Source of the DNA: JBEVJC01 sp040510375
GTDB lineage: Bacteria > Bacteroidota > Bacteroidia > Chitinophagales > Chitinophagaceae
DNA: 64,000 nucleotides
Reading direction: 5' to 3'
Assembly (NCBI GenBank): GCA_040510375.1
Contig: JBEVJC010000012.1
Span: 310,001 to 374,000 of the forward strand
The notes under the pieces were generated by a model. The model saw only the letters and a program-made list of their open reading frames with translations, ran no database searches and was not told where the DNA came from. This document shows, one piece after another, positions 18,088-26,928 of this stretch (its first letter is position 1; the number at the start of each line of letters is the position of its first letter). Made by a program: the position numbers and the translations under genes.

Positions 18088-19464
18088 ATGATGAACAAAA
18101 TGAAGAATACAGGCAGGTGGCTGGTGGCATTGTTTTTCCTGCCGTTGGCAGGAAGGGCACAGTCGGGCCCGGACACAGCAGGCACGCCGCGCTATCACAA
18201 GCTCTCGATCCGCCAGGCGATCGACTATGCAAGCAAGAACAATTTCCAGGTAAAAAATGCAATGCTGGATGTGCTGGTACAACAGCAGACGAACCGTGAA
18301 GTGACAGGGAGTGCCTATCCGCAAATCAATGCGACGGGACAGATCATCTACAATTCCAAACTTCCGGTAAGCCTTATTCCGGCAGATGCTTTTGGCGGAA
18401 CAGGTGCACCAGGTACATTCACCCCCATCATTTTCGGTGTAAAGTGGGCTTCTACCTATGGTGCTTCCATCAGCCAGCTTTTATTTGACGGTCAGGTTTT
18501 CGTGGGACTGCAGGCAAGGCGCACCCTGATAGATTTTGCTGAAACTAATGTGGCAGTGACCGATGAACTGATCCGTACAAATATTTACAAAGTATACTAC
18601 CAGCTGGTGGTCAGCAAAACACAGGTTGAACTGATCGATACCAATATTGCACTGATCAGTGCGCTGAACCGTGATACAAAGATCATGTATGATAACGGCT
18701 TCGCGGAAAAACTGGATATCGACCGCACCGAAGTGCAGCTGGCCAACCTGCAAACGGAACGACTGAATACAGTGAACCAGATCAATAATGGTTACCTGGG
18801 CCTGAAAGTGCTGCTGGGCATGCCGTTGAGGGATTCGCTCGAGCTGACCGATTCACTGACCGACGAAGAAGTGAAAGCCGGAATGCTGGATGCATCGATG
18901 TTCACATATGATCAACGTCCGGACTACCAGTACTCCCAGCTTGGTTTGAAACTGAGTGAATACGATGTACGGCGTTATCAGATGAGCAAGATTCCAACAC
19001 TGTCACTCAGTGGATACTATAACAGGAACGCCCAACGGAACCGGTTCGATTTTTTCAAGACCAGCCGCGACTGGTTTGATATCTCTGCATTTACTCTTGA
19101 CCTGAGGGTTCCTATTTTCACGGGCTTTACCGCCAACTCCAGGATCGCAAGGGCCAAGCTGGAACTTCAGAAAAGGGTCAACCAGCAGGAAGCGCTTAAG
19201 CTCGATATTGACAACCAGATTTTTAATGCAAGGAACAACTTTAATTCTGCCATCGTAAACCTTGATTACCAGAAAAGGAATATGGCTCTCGCTGAAAGCG
19301 TATTCAACCAGACCAAGAGGAAATATGAAGTGGGAACCGGTTCGCAGACCGAAATCAATACCGCCCAGAACGACCTCAAAATGGCACAGACCAACTACAT
19401 CAACTCATTATACAATGCCATTATTGCCAGGGTGGATTTCCTGAAAGCAACTGGTAAACTTTAA
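18088..19464 (+). CDS. TolC family outer-membrane efflux protein
   Basis: A 458-residue outer-membrane factor with a signal peptide ending at about GRAQ (residue 25). The two-fold OEP repeat is visible: SIRQAIDYASKNNFQVKNAMLDV in the first half, and RRKYEVGTGSQTEINTAQNDLKMAQTNYINSLYNAIIARVDFLKATGKL at the end, which is the classical TolC C-terminal signature. It forms the outer-membrane channel of the pump encoded by the next two genes. It begins 10 bp after the TetR stop; the start could be either of the two ATG codons at 18088 or the third Met a few codons later. Confidence 0.95.
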   Translation: MMNKMKNTGRWLVALFFLPLAGRAQSGPDTAGTPRYHKLSIRQAIDYASKNNFQVKNAMLDVLVQQQTNREVTGSAYPQINATGQIIYNSKLPVSLIPADAFGGTGAPGTFTPIIFGVKWASTYGASISQLLFDGQVFVGLQARRTLIDFAETNVAVTDELIRTNIYKVYYQLVVSKTQVELIDTNIALISALNRDTKIMYDNGFAEKLDIDRTEVQLANLQTERLNTVNQINNGYLGLKVLLGMPLRDSLELTDSLTDEEVKAGMLDASMFTYDQRPDYQYSQLGLKLSEYDVRRYQMSKIPTLSLSGYYNRNAQRNRFDFFKTSRDWFDISAFTLDLRVPIFTGFTANSRIARAKLELQKRVNQQEALKLDIDNQIFNARNNFNSAIVNLDYQKRNMALAESVFNQTKRKYEVGTGSQTEINTAQNDLKMAQTNYINSLYNAIIARVDFLKATGKL

Positions 19465-19473
19465 CTGACTATC

Positions 19474-20700
19474 ATGACCAATAAATCAATTAATATGCAA
19501 CGACTACTCAACCTGGCGCTCTCGGCTTCTGTATTACTGCTGATCGCCTCCTGCGGCAGCACGGGGAAAGACGAGCTGGCCAAAAAGAAAGAAGAGCTGG
19601 AAGGACTCAAAAAAGAACAACAGGAAATAAATGATAAGGTGGCTAAGGTACAGGCCGATATCCTGAAGATCGATCCTTCATTCGGCGATACGAAAGCGAA
19701 GCTGGTGGCGGTGTCTGCAATCGGCACTGATACATTTACCCATTATATAGATCTGCAGGGTAAGATCGATGCACAGAATGTTGCCATGGTGGCCCCCCGC
19801 GGACAGGGTGGCGTGGTTCGCAGCATCAATGTAAAACAAGGCCAGGTGGTAAGAAAGGGACAGACCATCCTGACGGTAGATAACGAACTGGCCCGGCAAC
19901 AGGTGATTGCCCAGCAGGCAAATATTGCCGGACTGGAATCACAGGTAAAATTGCTCCAGAGTATTTATGAACGCCAGCAGAATCTTTGGAAGAGTAATAT
20001 AGGTACGGAAGTACAGGTATTGCAGGCAAAGACTAATGCAGAGAACGCCGTGGCACAGCTCAATGCAGCAAAGGCAAATGTAAGACTGGCCGAAGAGAGT
20101 GCTTCACAGGCAAATGTAGTGGCAGAGATTTCGGGAACTATTGATGTGGTGAATGTGCGGGTGGGTGAAACTTTCTCCGCAGCAACTGCGGGTAATCCTG
20201 CTACAGGAATCCGTATCGTTAACACCGGAGATCTTAAAGTACTGGTGCAGGTTCCTGAAAATTATCTTGATCGTGTTAAAGTTGGCACCACACTGCGTGT
20301 AACCCTTCCCGAAGCAAATAACCGTGTGATCGTTACCAGGGTTAGTGTTGCTGGACGACTGATCGATCCAACATCGCGGTCTTTTTTCGTAGAAGCGAAA
20401 CTGCCAAACGATCCAACCCTGCGACCCAACCAGATCGCCCTTGCACAGATCCTCGATTACACTGCCCCTTCGGCATTAACCATACCGGTGAACACTTTGC
20501 AGAATGATGAGAAAGGAAAGTTTGTGCTGGTTGCGGTTACGGAAAATGGCAAAATGCTGGCCCGGAAAAAAACAGTGCAGATCGGTGAACTATATGGTGA
20601 AAGACTGGAAGTGAAAAGCGGACTTGCTGTTGGTGATAAAATTATCACAGAAGGATTCCAGGGATTGTATGACGGACAACAAATCACCACGACCAATTAA
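19474..20700 (+). CDS. RND efflux periplasmic adaptor (membrane fusion) lipoprotein
   Basis: A 408-residue adaptor. The lipobox LLLIASC makes Cys27 the likely acylation site; a second ATG at 19495 would give a more standard 19-residue signal and may be the true start. After the lipid anchor comes an unusually placed coiled-coil stretch (KDELAKKKEELEGLKKEQQE), then the split biotinyl-lipoyl domain (MVAPRGQGGVVRSINVKQGQVVRKGQTILTV and VVAEISGTIDVVNVRVGETF) around a hairpin, and the beta-barrel and membrane-proximal domains. It connects the inner-membrane RND pump to TolC. It sits 9 bp after the TolC gene. Confidence 0.94.
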   Translation: MTNKSINMQRLLNLALSASVLLLIASCGSTGKDELAKKKEELEGLKKEQQEINDKVAKVQADILKIDPSFGDTKAKLVAVSAIGTDTFTHYIDLQGKIDAQNVAMVAPRGQGGVVRSINVKQGQVVRKGQTILTVDNELARQQVIAQQANIAGLESQVKLLQSIYERQQNLWKSNIGTEVQVLQAKTNAENAVAQLNAAKANVRLAEESASQANVVAEISGTIDVVNVRVGETFSAATAGNPATGIRIVNTGDLKVLVQVPENYLDRVKVGTTLRVTLPEANNRVIVTRVSVAGRLIDPTSRSFFVEAKLPNDPTLRPNQIALAQILDYTAPSALTIPVNTLQNDEKGKFVLVAVTENGKMLARKKTVQIGELYGERLEVKSGLAVGDKIITEGFQGLYDGQQITTTN

Positions 20701-20758
20701 GCGGCCAGTTACTAACAGCCGGCTTACAAAAATGTAAACCGGTATACAAACGAATAAC

Positions 20759-23700
20759 ATGAGTGCTTTAGAAAATTTTAATGGCAAGTTCAAAGAATTC
20801 GGTCCAACAAGCTGGAGTGTTAAAAACAAAACATCGGTATACCTGCTGATGATCCTTGTTACGCTCTGGGGTGTGTACCAGTTTGTGACCCTGCCCAAAG
20901 AACAGTTTCCCGATATCGTTATCCCCACAATTTATGTGCAGACGATCTATGTCGGTAACTCACCAAAAGATATAGAGAACCTCGTAACGCAACCGATCGA
21001 AAAACAGATCAAGGGCATTACCGGGGCCAAGATAACCAAGACCACCAGTACATCAGTGCAGGATTTCTCCGCAATCACTGTGGAATTTGGTACCGATGTC
21101 AAAGTAGATGTAGCCCTGCAGAAAGTAAAAGATGCAGTGGATAAGGCTAAGCAGGACCTGCCTACCGACCTTACAGAAGAACCAACCGCGCTGGAAGTGA
21201 GTTTCTCCGACCAGCCCATCATGTATGTGAATGTAAGCGGAAACTATGATGTGGTTAAACTGAAGGAATATGCCGAAGACCTGCAGGACAGGCTGGAAGA
21301 ATTATCACAGATCAACCGGGTTGACCTGGTTGGCGCACCTGAACGTGAGTTCCAGATAAATGTTGACAATAACCGGATGCAATCGACCGGTATCACCTTC
21401 GATAATATTGAAGCAGCAGTACAACGCGAAAACCTTGATATTACCGGTGGCCTGCTTGAAGTAGGTAATATGAAACGGACGCTCCAGTTGAAAGGCCAGG
21501 TGAAAAACGCCGCCGACCTGGAAAAGATTGTGATCCGCAATACGCAGGGTGCTCCCATTTACCTGAAGGATATCGCAGAGATCCGGGATACCATCCGGGA
21601 GAAAGAATCCTATGCACGTCTGGATGGAAAGAATGTTATAACCCTTAATATCATTAAGAGGGCAGGTGAAAACCTGATCGAAACATCCGATGCCGTTAAA
21701 CGTATCACCGATGAATTAAAAGCAAGCGAGTTTCCGAAAGATCTTGATGTGGTGATCACGGGTGATATGAGTAAGAGTACCCGTACTTCTTTTAATGAAC
21801 TGGTTAACTCAATCGTTATCGGCTTCGTACTGGTATTACTGATCCTTATGTTTTTCATGGGAGTTACCAATGCCTTCTTCGTGGCGCTTTCGGTTCCTCT
21901 TAGTATGTTCGTTGCCTTTGTATTCCTGCCGCTGGCGGATATCATCATCGGATCACATGTCACCCTCAACTTCATTGTCCTTTTTGCCCTGCTGTTTGGC
22001 CTGGGTATTATAGTGGATGACGCCATTGTGGTAATTGAAAATACACACCGGATTTTTATCGAAGGCAAAGGAAAGATCAGTGCTCAGAAGTCGGCCATGG
22101 CTGCGGCGGGGGAAGTTTTTATTCCCGTGCTTGCCGGTACCATGACAACCCTTGCGCCATTCTTCCCGTTACTTTTCTGGCCGGGCCTGATCGGTAAATT
22201 CATGGTGTACCTCCCGGCGATGCTGATCTTTACACTAACGGCATCACTCATCGTGGCGTTTATCATGAACCCGGTGTTTGCGGTAGACTTCATGAACCAT
22301 CCGGAAGGGGAGGAAGTGAAAAAGAAATCAGATGTGTTCCGCAAGCCAATCCTTTGGGTATTCCTGGGACTGGGAATTTTACTCGATCTCGGAGGTTCGC
22401 CATTCCTTGGTAACCTGCTGATCTTACTGGCAATACTGATTGTGCTGAACAAATGCCTGATTGAAGGAATGATCCATAGTTTCCAGAACAGGGTATTACC
22501 CTGGATCATGGGACATTACGAGGATCTTCTGCGTTGGGTATTAAAAGGCTGGCGTCCGGTGCACCTGTTACTGGGTACCGTTGGTCTCCTGATTGTTACA
22601 TTGGTAATTTTCGGAATCTCCGTCAGTGTAGGTCATAATAAAGTAGTATTCTTTCCGGGTGGTGAACCCAACCAGATCTATGTATACCTGAAACTACCGG
22701 TGGGTACCGATATAGAATACACCGACTCGGTTACAAAAACGCTGGAGTCGCGTGTATATAAGGTACTGGGAATGGAGAATGGAAAAAAGAATCCCATTGT
22801 GGAAAGTGTGATCACCAACGTTGCGGTGGGTGCCGGCGATCCGATGAGTGGCGATCGCAGTACACGTCCCGAACTTGGACGGATCCAGATCTCCTTTGTT
22901 GAATTTGAAAAACGTCATGGTGCCTCAACAGAACCCATCCTTGATTCAGTCAGGGCTGTGGTAAAAGGGATACCGGGTGCTGAGTTATCTGTAAACAAAG
23001 AACAGAATGGTCCACCAACTGATCCTCCCATAAACATTGAAATTGCCAGTGAGGATTTTGACCAGCTGATCAAGAGTGCGGTGGCTCTCAAGAACTACCT
23101 CGATTCTATCCAGGTACCTGGTGTGGAAGAACTCAAGATGGATGTGGACCTGACCAATCCCGAAGTTGCCATGACGGTCGACCGTGAACGTGCACTGATC
23201 GAAGGCGTTTCTTCCGCACAGATCGGTTCGCAGATCCGGACGGCACTTTATGGTAAAGAGATCTCAAAAGTGAAAGACGGTGAAGATGAATACAAGATCC
23301 AGCTGCGCAATAATGAATTGCAACGTAAGGATCTGGTCGACCTGCTTAATATGAATATCCGGTTCCAGGATATGGCCAATAACGGTGTTGTAAAAAGTAT
23401 TCCAATCAGTTCCCTGGTGAAGATCGATTACACCAGTACCCTGGGTAGTGTAAAAAGGAAGAACCAGAAAAGGGTGATCACTTTACGGTCGAACGTACTG
23501 GAATCACAGGGCTTTACCCCAACGTCGGTGAATGCCCAGCTCACCCAGCTGATCAGTTCATTCAAGGCAAAACCCGATGGCGTGACTATCGTGCAGACGG
23601 GTGAAGGGGAACAGCAGGCCGAAACAGGTGCCTTCCTTGGTAAGGCCCTGGTCATTGCACTGCTGATGATCCTGTTTATCCTGGTGTTGCAGTTCAATTC

Positions 23701-24355
23701 CGTGAGCAAGTCGATCATTATACTTACCGAGATCGTGTTCAGTATCATCGGGGTATTACTTGGGTTTGCCATCACCGGAATGGACGTATCGGTGGTAATG
23801 ACAGGTGTTGGTGTGCTGGGACTGGCCGGGATTGTAATCAAAAACGGGATCCTGGTGATCGAGTTTGCCGATGAGCTCCGCGGCCGGGGAATGAAAACCC
23901 GCGAAGCGGTGATTCTTGCGGGTAAAACCCGGATCATCCCGGTATTGCTGACCGCACTGGCAGCGATCCTTGCCCTGATTCCCCTGGCGGTAGGTTTTAA
24001 TATCAACTTTATCACACTTTTTGAAAACCTGAACCCTCATATTTTCTTCGGAGGTGATAATGTTACCTTCTGGAAACCACTGTCATGGACCATCATTTTC
24101 GGGCTCGCCTTCGCGTTTTTCATGACCCTGATCATGGTACCGGGAATGTACCTGATTGCTGAGAGGCTGAGACGGCCGATGCGCAGGCATTTTGGTGGTA
24201 AATGGGTGTCATTTATGGGAATTCCGCCGCTGATCCTGCTGTTTATCCCAATGATGATTTTCTCCATGGTTAAACATTTCAGGGAGGTTAGCCGCCGCAG
24301 GAGAAGACTGGCTAACAAGGAAGTAGATGAAACATTCCTCGGAAGCTGGTTTTAA
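20759..24355 (+). CDS. RND efflux inner-membrane transporter (HAE1/AcrB family)
   Basis: A 1198-residue proton-driven drug/solute exporter. It shows the two homologous halves of the family: N-terminal TM1, periplasmic porter loops (LPKEQFPDI, VTQPIEKQIKGI), and the TM4 proton-relay motif GLGIIVDDAIVVIENTHR with its paired Asp. The second half has LGLAGIVIKNGILVIEFADELRGRG. It is longer than the usual 1030-1050 residues: an extra hydrophobic hairpin (about residues 525-565, near WVFLGLGILLDLGG) sits between the halves, and another hydrophobic segment with an Arg-rich tail follows the last TM helix. It starts 58 bp after the adaptor gene and ends at a strong terminator. Confidence 0.95.
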   Translation: MSALENFNGKFKEFGPTSWSVKNKTSVYLLMILVTLWGVYQFVTLPKEQFPDIVIPTIYVQTIYVGNSPKDIENLVTQPIEKQIKGITGAKITKTTSTSVQDFSAITVEFGTDVKVDVALQKVKDAVDKAKQDLPTDLTEEPTALEVSFSDQPIMYVNVSGNYDVVKLKEYAEDLQDRLEELSQINRVDLVGAPEREFQINVDNNRMQSTGITFDNIEAAVQRENLDITGGLLEVGNMKRTLQLKGQVKNAADLEKIVIRNTQGAPIYLKDIAEIRDTIREKESYARLDGKNVITLNIIKRAGENLIETSDAVKRITDELKASEFPKDLDVVITGDMSKSTRTSFNELVNSIVIGFVLVLLILMFFMGVTNAFFVALSVPLSMFVAFVFLPLADIIIGSHVTLNFIVLFALLFGLGIIVDDAIVVIENTHRIFIEGKGKISAQKSAMAAAGEVFIPVLAGTMTTLAPFFPLLFWPGLIGKFMVYLPAMLIFTLTASLIVAFIMNPVFAVDFMNHPEGEEVKKKSDVFRKPILWVFLGLGILLDLGGSPFLGNLLILLAILIVLNKCLIEGMIHSFQNRVLPWIMGHYEDLLRWVLKGWRPVHLLLGTVGLLIVTLVIFGISVSVGHNKVVFFPGGEPNQIYVYLKLPVGTDIEYTDSVTKTLESRVYKVLGMENGKKNPIVESVITNVAVGAGDPMSGDRSTRPELGRIQISFVEFEKRHGASTEPILDSVRAVVKGIPGAELSVNKEQNGPPTDPPINIEIASEDFDQLIKSAVALKNYLDSIQVPGVEELKMDVDLTNPEVAMTVDRERALIEGVSSAQIGSQIRTALYGKEISKVKDGEDEYKIQLRNNELQRKDLVDLLNMNIRFQDMANNGVVKSIPISSLVKIDYTSTLGSVKRKNQKRVITLRSNVLESQGFTPTSVNAQLTQLISSFKAKPDGVTIVQTGEGEQQAETGAFLGKALVIALLMILFILVLQFNSVSKSIIILTEIVFSIIGVLLGFAITGMDVSVVMTGVGVLGLAGIVIKNGILVIEFADELRGRGMKTREAVILAGKTRIIPVLLTALAAILALIPLAVGFNINFITLFENLNPHIFFGGDNVTFWKPLSWTIIFGLAFAFFMTLIMVPGMYLIAERLRRPMRRHFGGKWVSFMGIPPLILLFIPMMIFSMVKHFREVSRRRRRLANKEVDETFLGSWF

Positions 24356-24386
24356 ATTTTAATTTCAACCGGTTAATTATATAACT

Positions 24387-24420
24387 AAACGGCAGACTAT
24401 CAATGTCTGCCGTTTTTTTT
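24387..24420 (+). terminator. terminator of the efflux operon
   Basis: Stem ACGGCAGAC (24389-24397) pairs with GTCTGCCGT (24405-24413), followed by eight T. It begins 34 bp after the RND stop. Confidence 0.93.
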
Positions 24421-24593
24421 GCCCGGATCGGGAAAAAAATCCTGAAAATTTTTTGGTGTTCAAGCAGCATACCAGCATTTAGCCTTGTCTCTTTATCGTG
24501 CCCGTGCATTTCAATGCGGGTGGCCACTATTAACTGCTTAATTTTATTTTGATTTAGTTGGTTTTATTCCGCCATTTCTAACTGCTTAGCGGA
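24421..24593. other. non-coding stretch ending in an orphan terminator
   Basis: No coding frame is evident. The stretch holds a hairpin at 24501-24520 (CCC..GCAT paired with ATGCGGG) and two copies of TAACTGCTTA (24531-24540 and 24579-24588). It is followed by a strong hairpin terminator with no gene to serve. A small RNA gene is possible but no clear promoter is visible. Confidence 0.35.
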
Positions 24594-24630
24594 AAAAGCG
24601 GCCTTAAAAAAAGGCCGCTTTTCTTTTTTC
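24594..24630. terminator. orphan bidirectional terminator
   Basis: A perfect 12-bp stem, AAAAGCGGCCTT (24594-24605) with AAGGCCGCTTTT (24611-24622) and an A5 loop, followed by a T-rich tract. A-rich and T-rich flanks make it usable in both directions. The efflux operon already has a terminator 200 bp earlier. Confidence 0.85.
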
Positions 24631-24795
24631 CCACACGGTAATTAAATATTGACGTCCTGAATTTGCCCTTCCGGCTATGGGTGCCCGTTTGGAATTTACT
24701 GGCCCGGTTTGTCAGTCTTGCAATTCAGTTTTCAGCCCCGGGTGCCGGTCATGATTTTTCCTCTTTAGCAACGGTTTCCTGAACGGAATTTTTCA

Positions 24796-24827
24796 TGATA
24801 CCGTTTTGTGATACCGTTTTTTGATAC
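24796..24827. repeat. 13-bp tandem repeat, about 2.5 copies
   Basis: TGATACCGTTTTG (24796-24808), TGATACCGTTTTT (24809-24821) and a partial TGATAC (24822-24827) follow each other without gap. Part of the 861-bp non-coding region between the RND and POT genes. Confidence 0.8.
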
Positions 24828-24847
24828 TTTATTACTGATTCCCTTTC

Positions 24848-24962
24848 CGAAAAACCCGCAGGGATGCCCCGGCTGAACCGGCACGGCAGCAGGTCGTTTT
24901 CTGTTCGTTTGGTTGTTTTTCGCCGTCCCGCTTATGCCGTTGGCACCCCTGCGGGTTTTTCG
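24848..24962. repeat. 115-bp element with 21-bp inverted ends
   Basis: The left arm at 24848-24868 and right arm at 24942-24962 are complementary at 20 of 21 positions, including 16 perfect terminal base pairs starting CGAAAAACCCGCAGGG. Inside, ACGGCA (24883-24888) can pair with TGCCGT (24935-24940) and CCGG repeats form a small hairpin. No transposase or coding frame is present, so it may be a miniature inverted-repeat element or a long RNA hairpin. Confidence 0.75.
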
Positions 24963-25008
24963 TGGGAGGACATTCATTATGTTGGAGATTTTTTAAACGA
25001 TCGCCTTC

Positions 25009-25099
25009 TGAAATTCGCGCTCAGACATTTGCGCACCGACATTCCCCTTCCAACATTCCCCATTGAAATTCGCGATCCGACATTCGCCCTCCGGCTGAT
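25009..25099. repeat. degenerate repeats of TGAAATTCGCG and ACATTC
   Basis: TGAAATTCGCG occurs at 25009 and again at 25064, 55 bp apart, each followed by a GACATT(T/C) word. Further ACATTC words lie at 24970, 25041 and 25054. This looks like low-complexity intergenic repeat sequence; a translated frame across it has no family resemblance. Confidence 0.6.
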
Positions 25100-25170
25100 A
25101 TTGTTCAATAATTATATTCTCAGCAATCGGCACATTTAATTGGGTTGGGGTTCGGGTACCTCTAAGAATA

Positions 25171-25203
25171 AAAAAAGGAACCCTTAATGAGTTCCCTTTT
25201 TTT
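25171..25203. terminator. terminator of the POT transporter gene
   Basis: AAAAAAGGAAC (25171-25181) pairs with GTTCCCTTTTTTT (25191-25203). On the minus strand it lies 14 bp behind the POT stop and ends in a T-run; it can also work on the plus strand. Confidence 0.85.
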
Positions 25204-25216
25204 ATAGGTTAATTTT

Positions 25217-26794
25217 TTATTTAATCCCGTGCATCATCTTCTGTAATCTTTTGGTAAGGAAGAAGAGGATCACTGAAGCAACGCCGGCCATTCCGACGAA
25301 GAGCATGAAAAATTCGTAAAGGTTAGTGATACGGTATCCCAGGAAATCGGTGCTGGTGCCGGGTTCCGGATAAAATCCGCTGAGTACTCCGGCAAATTTA
25401 TTTCCGAAGGAATTGGCGAGGAACCAGACTGCCATCAGGAGTGATGCAAATTTCAGGGGTGCAAGTTTATTAAAAAGGGAGAGCCCGATCGGTGATAAAC
25501 AAAGTTCCCCCCATGTATGAAGGGCGTACATACCCGTAAGCCAGATGATACTGACCTTTACACCCGGACCAGCATTTTTTACACCGGTGGCGATCCAAAG
25601 GAAGCCAAGTGCCAGCAACATTAATCCGATAGCCATCTTGGTTGGGGCACTTGGTTCTTTCTTGCCCAGTTTGACCCAGAGAAGGGCAAACAATGGAGCA
25701 AAAAGGATTACGAAAATGGAATTGACTGACTGGAAAAAAGATGCAGGGATGGTGAAAAATCCGAGGTCGCGCTGGGTTTGTTCACTGGCGAAAAATGTTA
25801 ATGATGCACCGGCCTGCTCAAAGGCTGCCCAGAAAAAGATTACGAAAAATGAAACTACAAACATGACAACCATCTTCTCTTTGGCAATACGGTCGAGCGA
25901 CTTGTCAGAGAAAAGAAAAAAGGCGATATAGATAACCGATCCGATTAATAACCAGGACAGGAACGGAAATTTATTTGCGTCAATATACAGGGCCGCAATT
26001 GCAATTCCCGTAAAAGCCAGCAGGCCAATTACAATAGCAGTTGGATTTAACCACAATGTTTTTTTTAAAGGCACATCAAGAGCCGCCGCACCCGGGCCCG
26101 TTTCCGCCAGTGGTATAACAGGCGTGTTGCCCAGTTGGTTTCCGTCCGGATCCAACAGGTATTTATCCTGGTAAATTTTTTGGACTACCACACTGATCAG
26201 CATAGCCACACCACCTGCAACAAATGCCCATTTAAAATCGGCAGGGTTTCCTGTGTCACCCACCCATCCGCAAACAATCGGTCCGAGGGCACCACCCAGA
26301 TTGATTCCCATATAAAAGATAGTATAGGCAGCATCTATCCGGCGGTCGCCCTTGGGATAAAGTTGTCCTACCATCGAAGAAATATTTGGTTTGAAAAAAC
26401 CATTACCTGCAATCATGAAACCCAGACCTGAAAAAAACAGGATGGTGGACAGGGGTCCGGGCTGGTCGTAAAATTGCCCGCAGAAAAAAAGAATGAACTC
26501 ACCAATGGCCATAACCAATCCACCGATCAGGATCGATCGTTTGTTACCCCAGAAACGGTCGGCCACGTAACCACCGATCAATGGGGTGAGATAAATCAGG
26601 CCGATATAACTACCATAGAGGTTGGAAGCAAATTTTTTATCAAAGAGAAGTGCCTGTGTCATAAAAAGCACCAGTATGGCGCGCATACCATAGTAGTTGA
26701 ACCGCTCCCACATTTCCGTTGCAAAAAGAACAGCCAGTCCACGGGGGTGTTTTGTAGAGTTTCCCTGGCCAGCCATGCTACCCGATTCTTTCAT
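25217..26794 (-). CDS. proton-dependent oligopeptide transporter (POT/PTR2 family)
   Basis: A 525-residue major facilitator of the POT family, importing di- and tripeptides with protons. Family signatures are present: FATEMWERFNYYGMRAILVLFM in TM1 (the ExxER motif), the segment SSMVGQLYPKGDRRIDAAYTIFYMGINLGG (PTR2 signature 1 region) and the C-terminal conserved TWGELCLSPIGLSLFNKLAPLKF. ATG 26794 is chosen; the longer frame up to 26908 adds 38 residues that overlap the neighbouring promoter of purD and have no family counterpart. It is monocistronic and divergent from purD. Confidence 0.93.
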   Translation of the reverse strand: MKESGSMAGQGNSTKHPRGLAVLFATEMWERFNYYGMRAILVLFMTQALLFDKKFASNLYGSYIGLIYLTPLIGGYVADRFWGNKRSILIGGLVMAIGEFILFFCGQFYDQPGPLSTILFFSGLGFMIAGNGFFKPNISSMVGQLYPKGDRRIDAAYTIFYMGINLGGALGPIVCGWVGDTGNPADFKWAFVAGGVAMLISVVVQKIYQDKYLLDPDGNQLGNTPVIPLAETGPGAAALDVPLKKTLWLNPTAIVIGLLAFTGIAIAALYIDANKFPFLSWLLIGSVIYIAFFLFSDKSLDRIAKEKMVVMFVVSFFVIFFWAAFEQAGASLTFFASEQTQRDLGFFTIPASFFQSVNSIFVILFAPLFALLWVKLGKKEPSAPTKMAIGLMLLALGFLWIATGVKNAGPGVKVSIIWLTGMYALHTWGELCLSPIGLSLFNKLAPLKFASLLMAVWFLANSFGNKFAGVLSGFYPEPGTSTDFLGYRITNLYEFFMLFVGMAGVASVILFFLTKRLQKMMHGIK

Positions 26795-26928
26795 AAATTT
26801 TTTTTGATGATGGATTTCAGCCTTAATAATAGCGGCCAAAATAAGCAAAAATGACCACTCCCAACTTTTTAGGGGATTCTTTAAGTATTCATTCCGATAT
26901 TGCACCATAAATCCTGACAGGACCAGAT

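Noticed and set aside
24864..25139. Protein gene of 91 codons on the plus strand
   Set aside because: The frame crosses the inverted-repeat element and low-complexity repeats, and its translation resembles no family.
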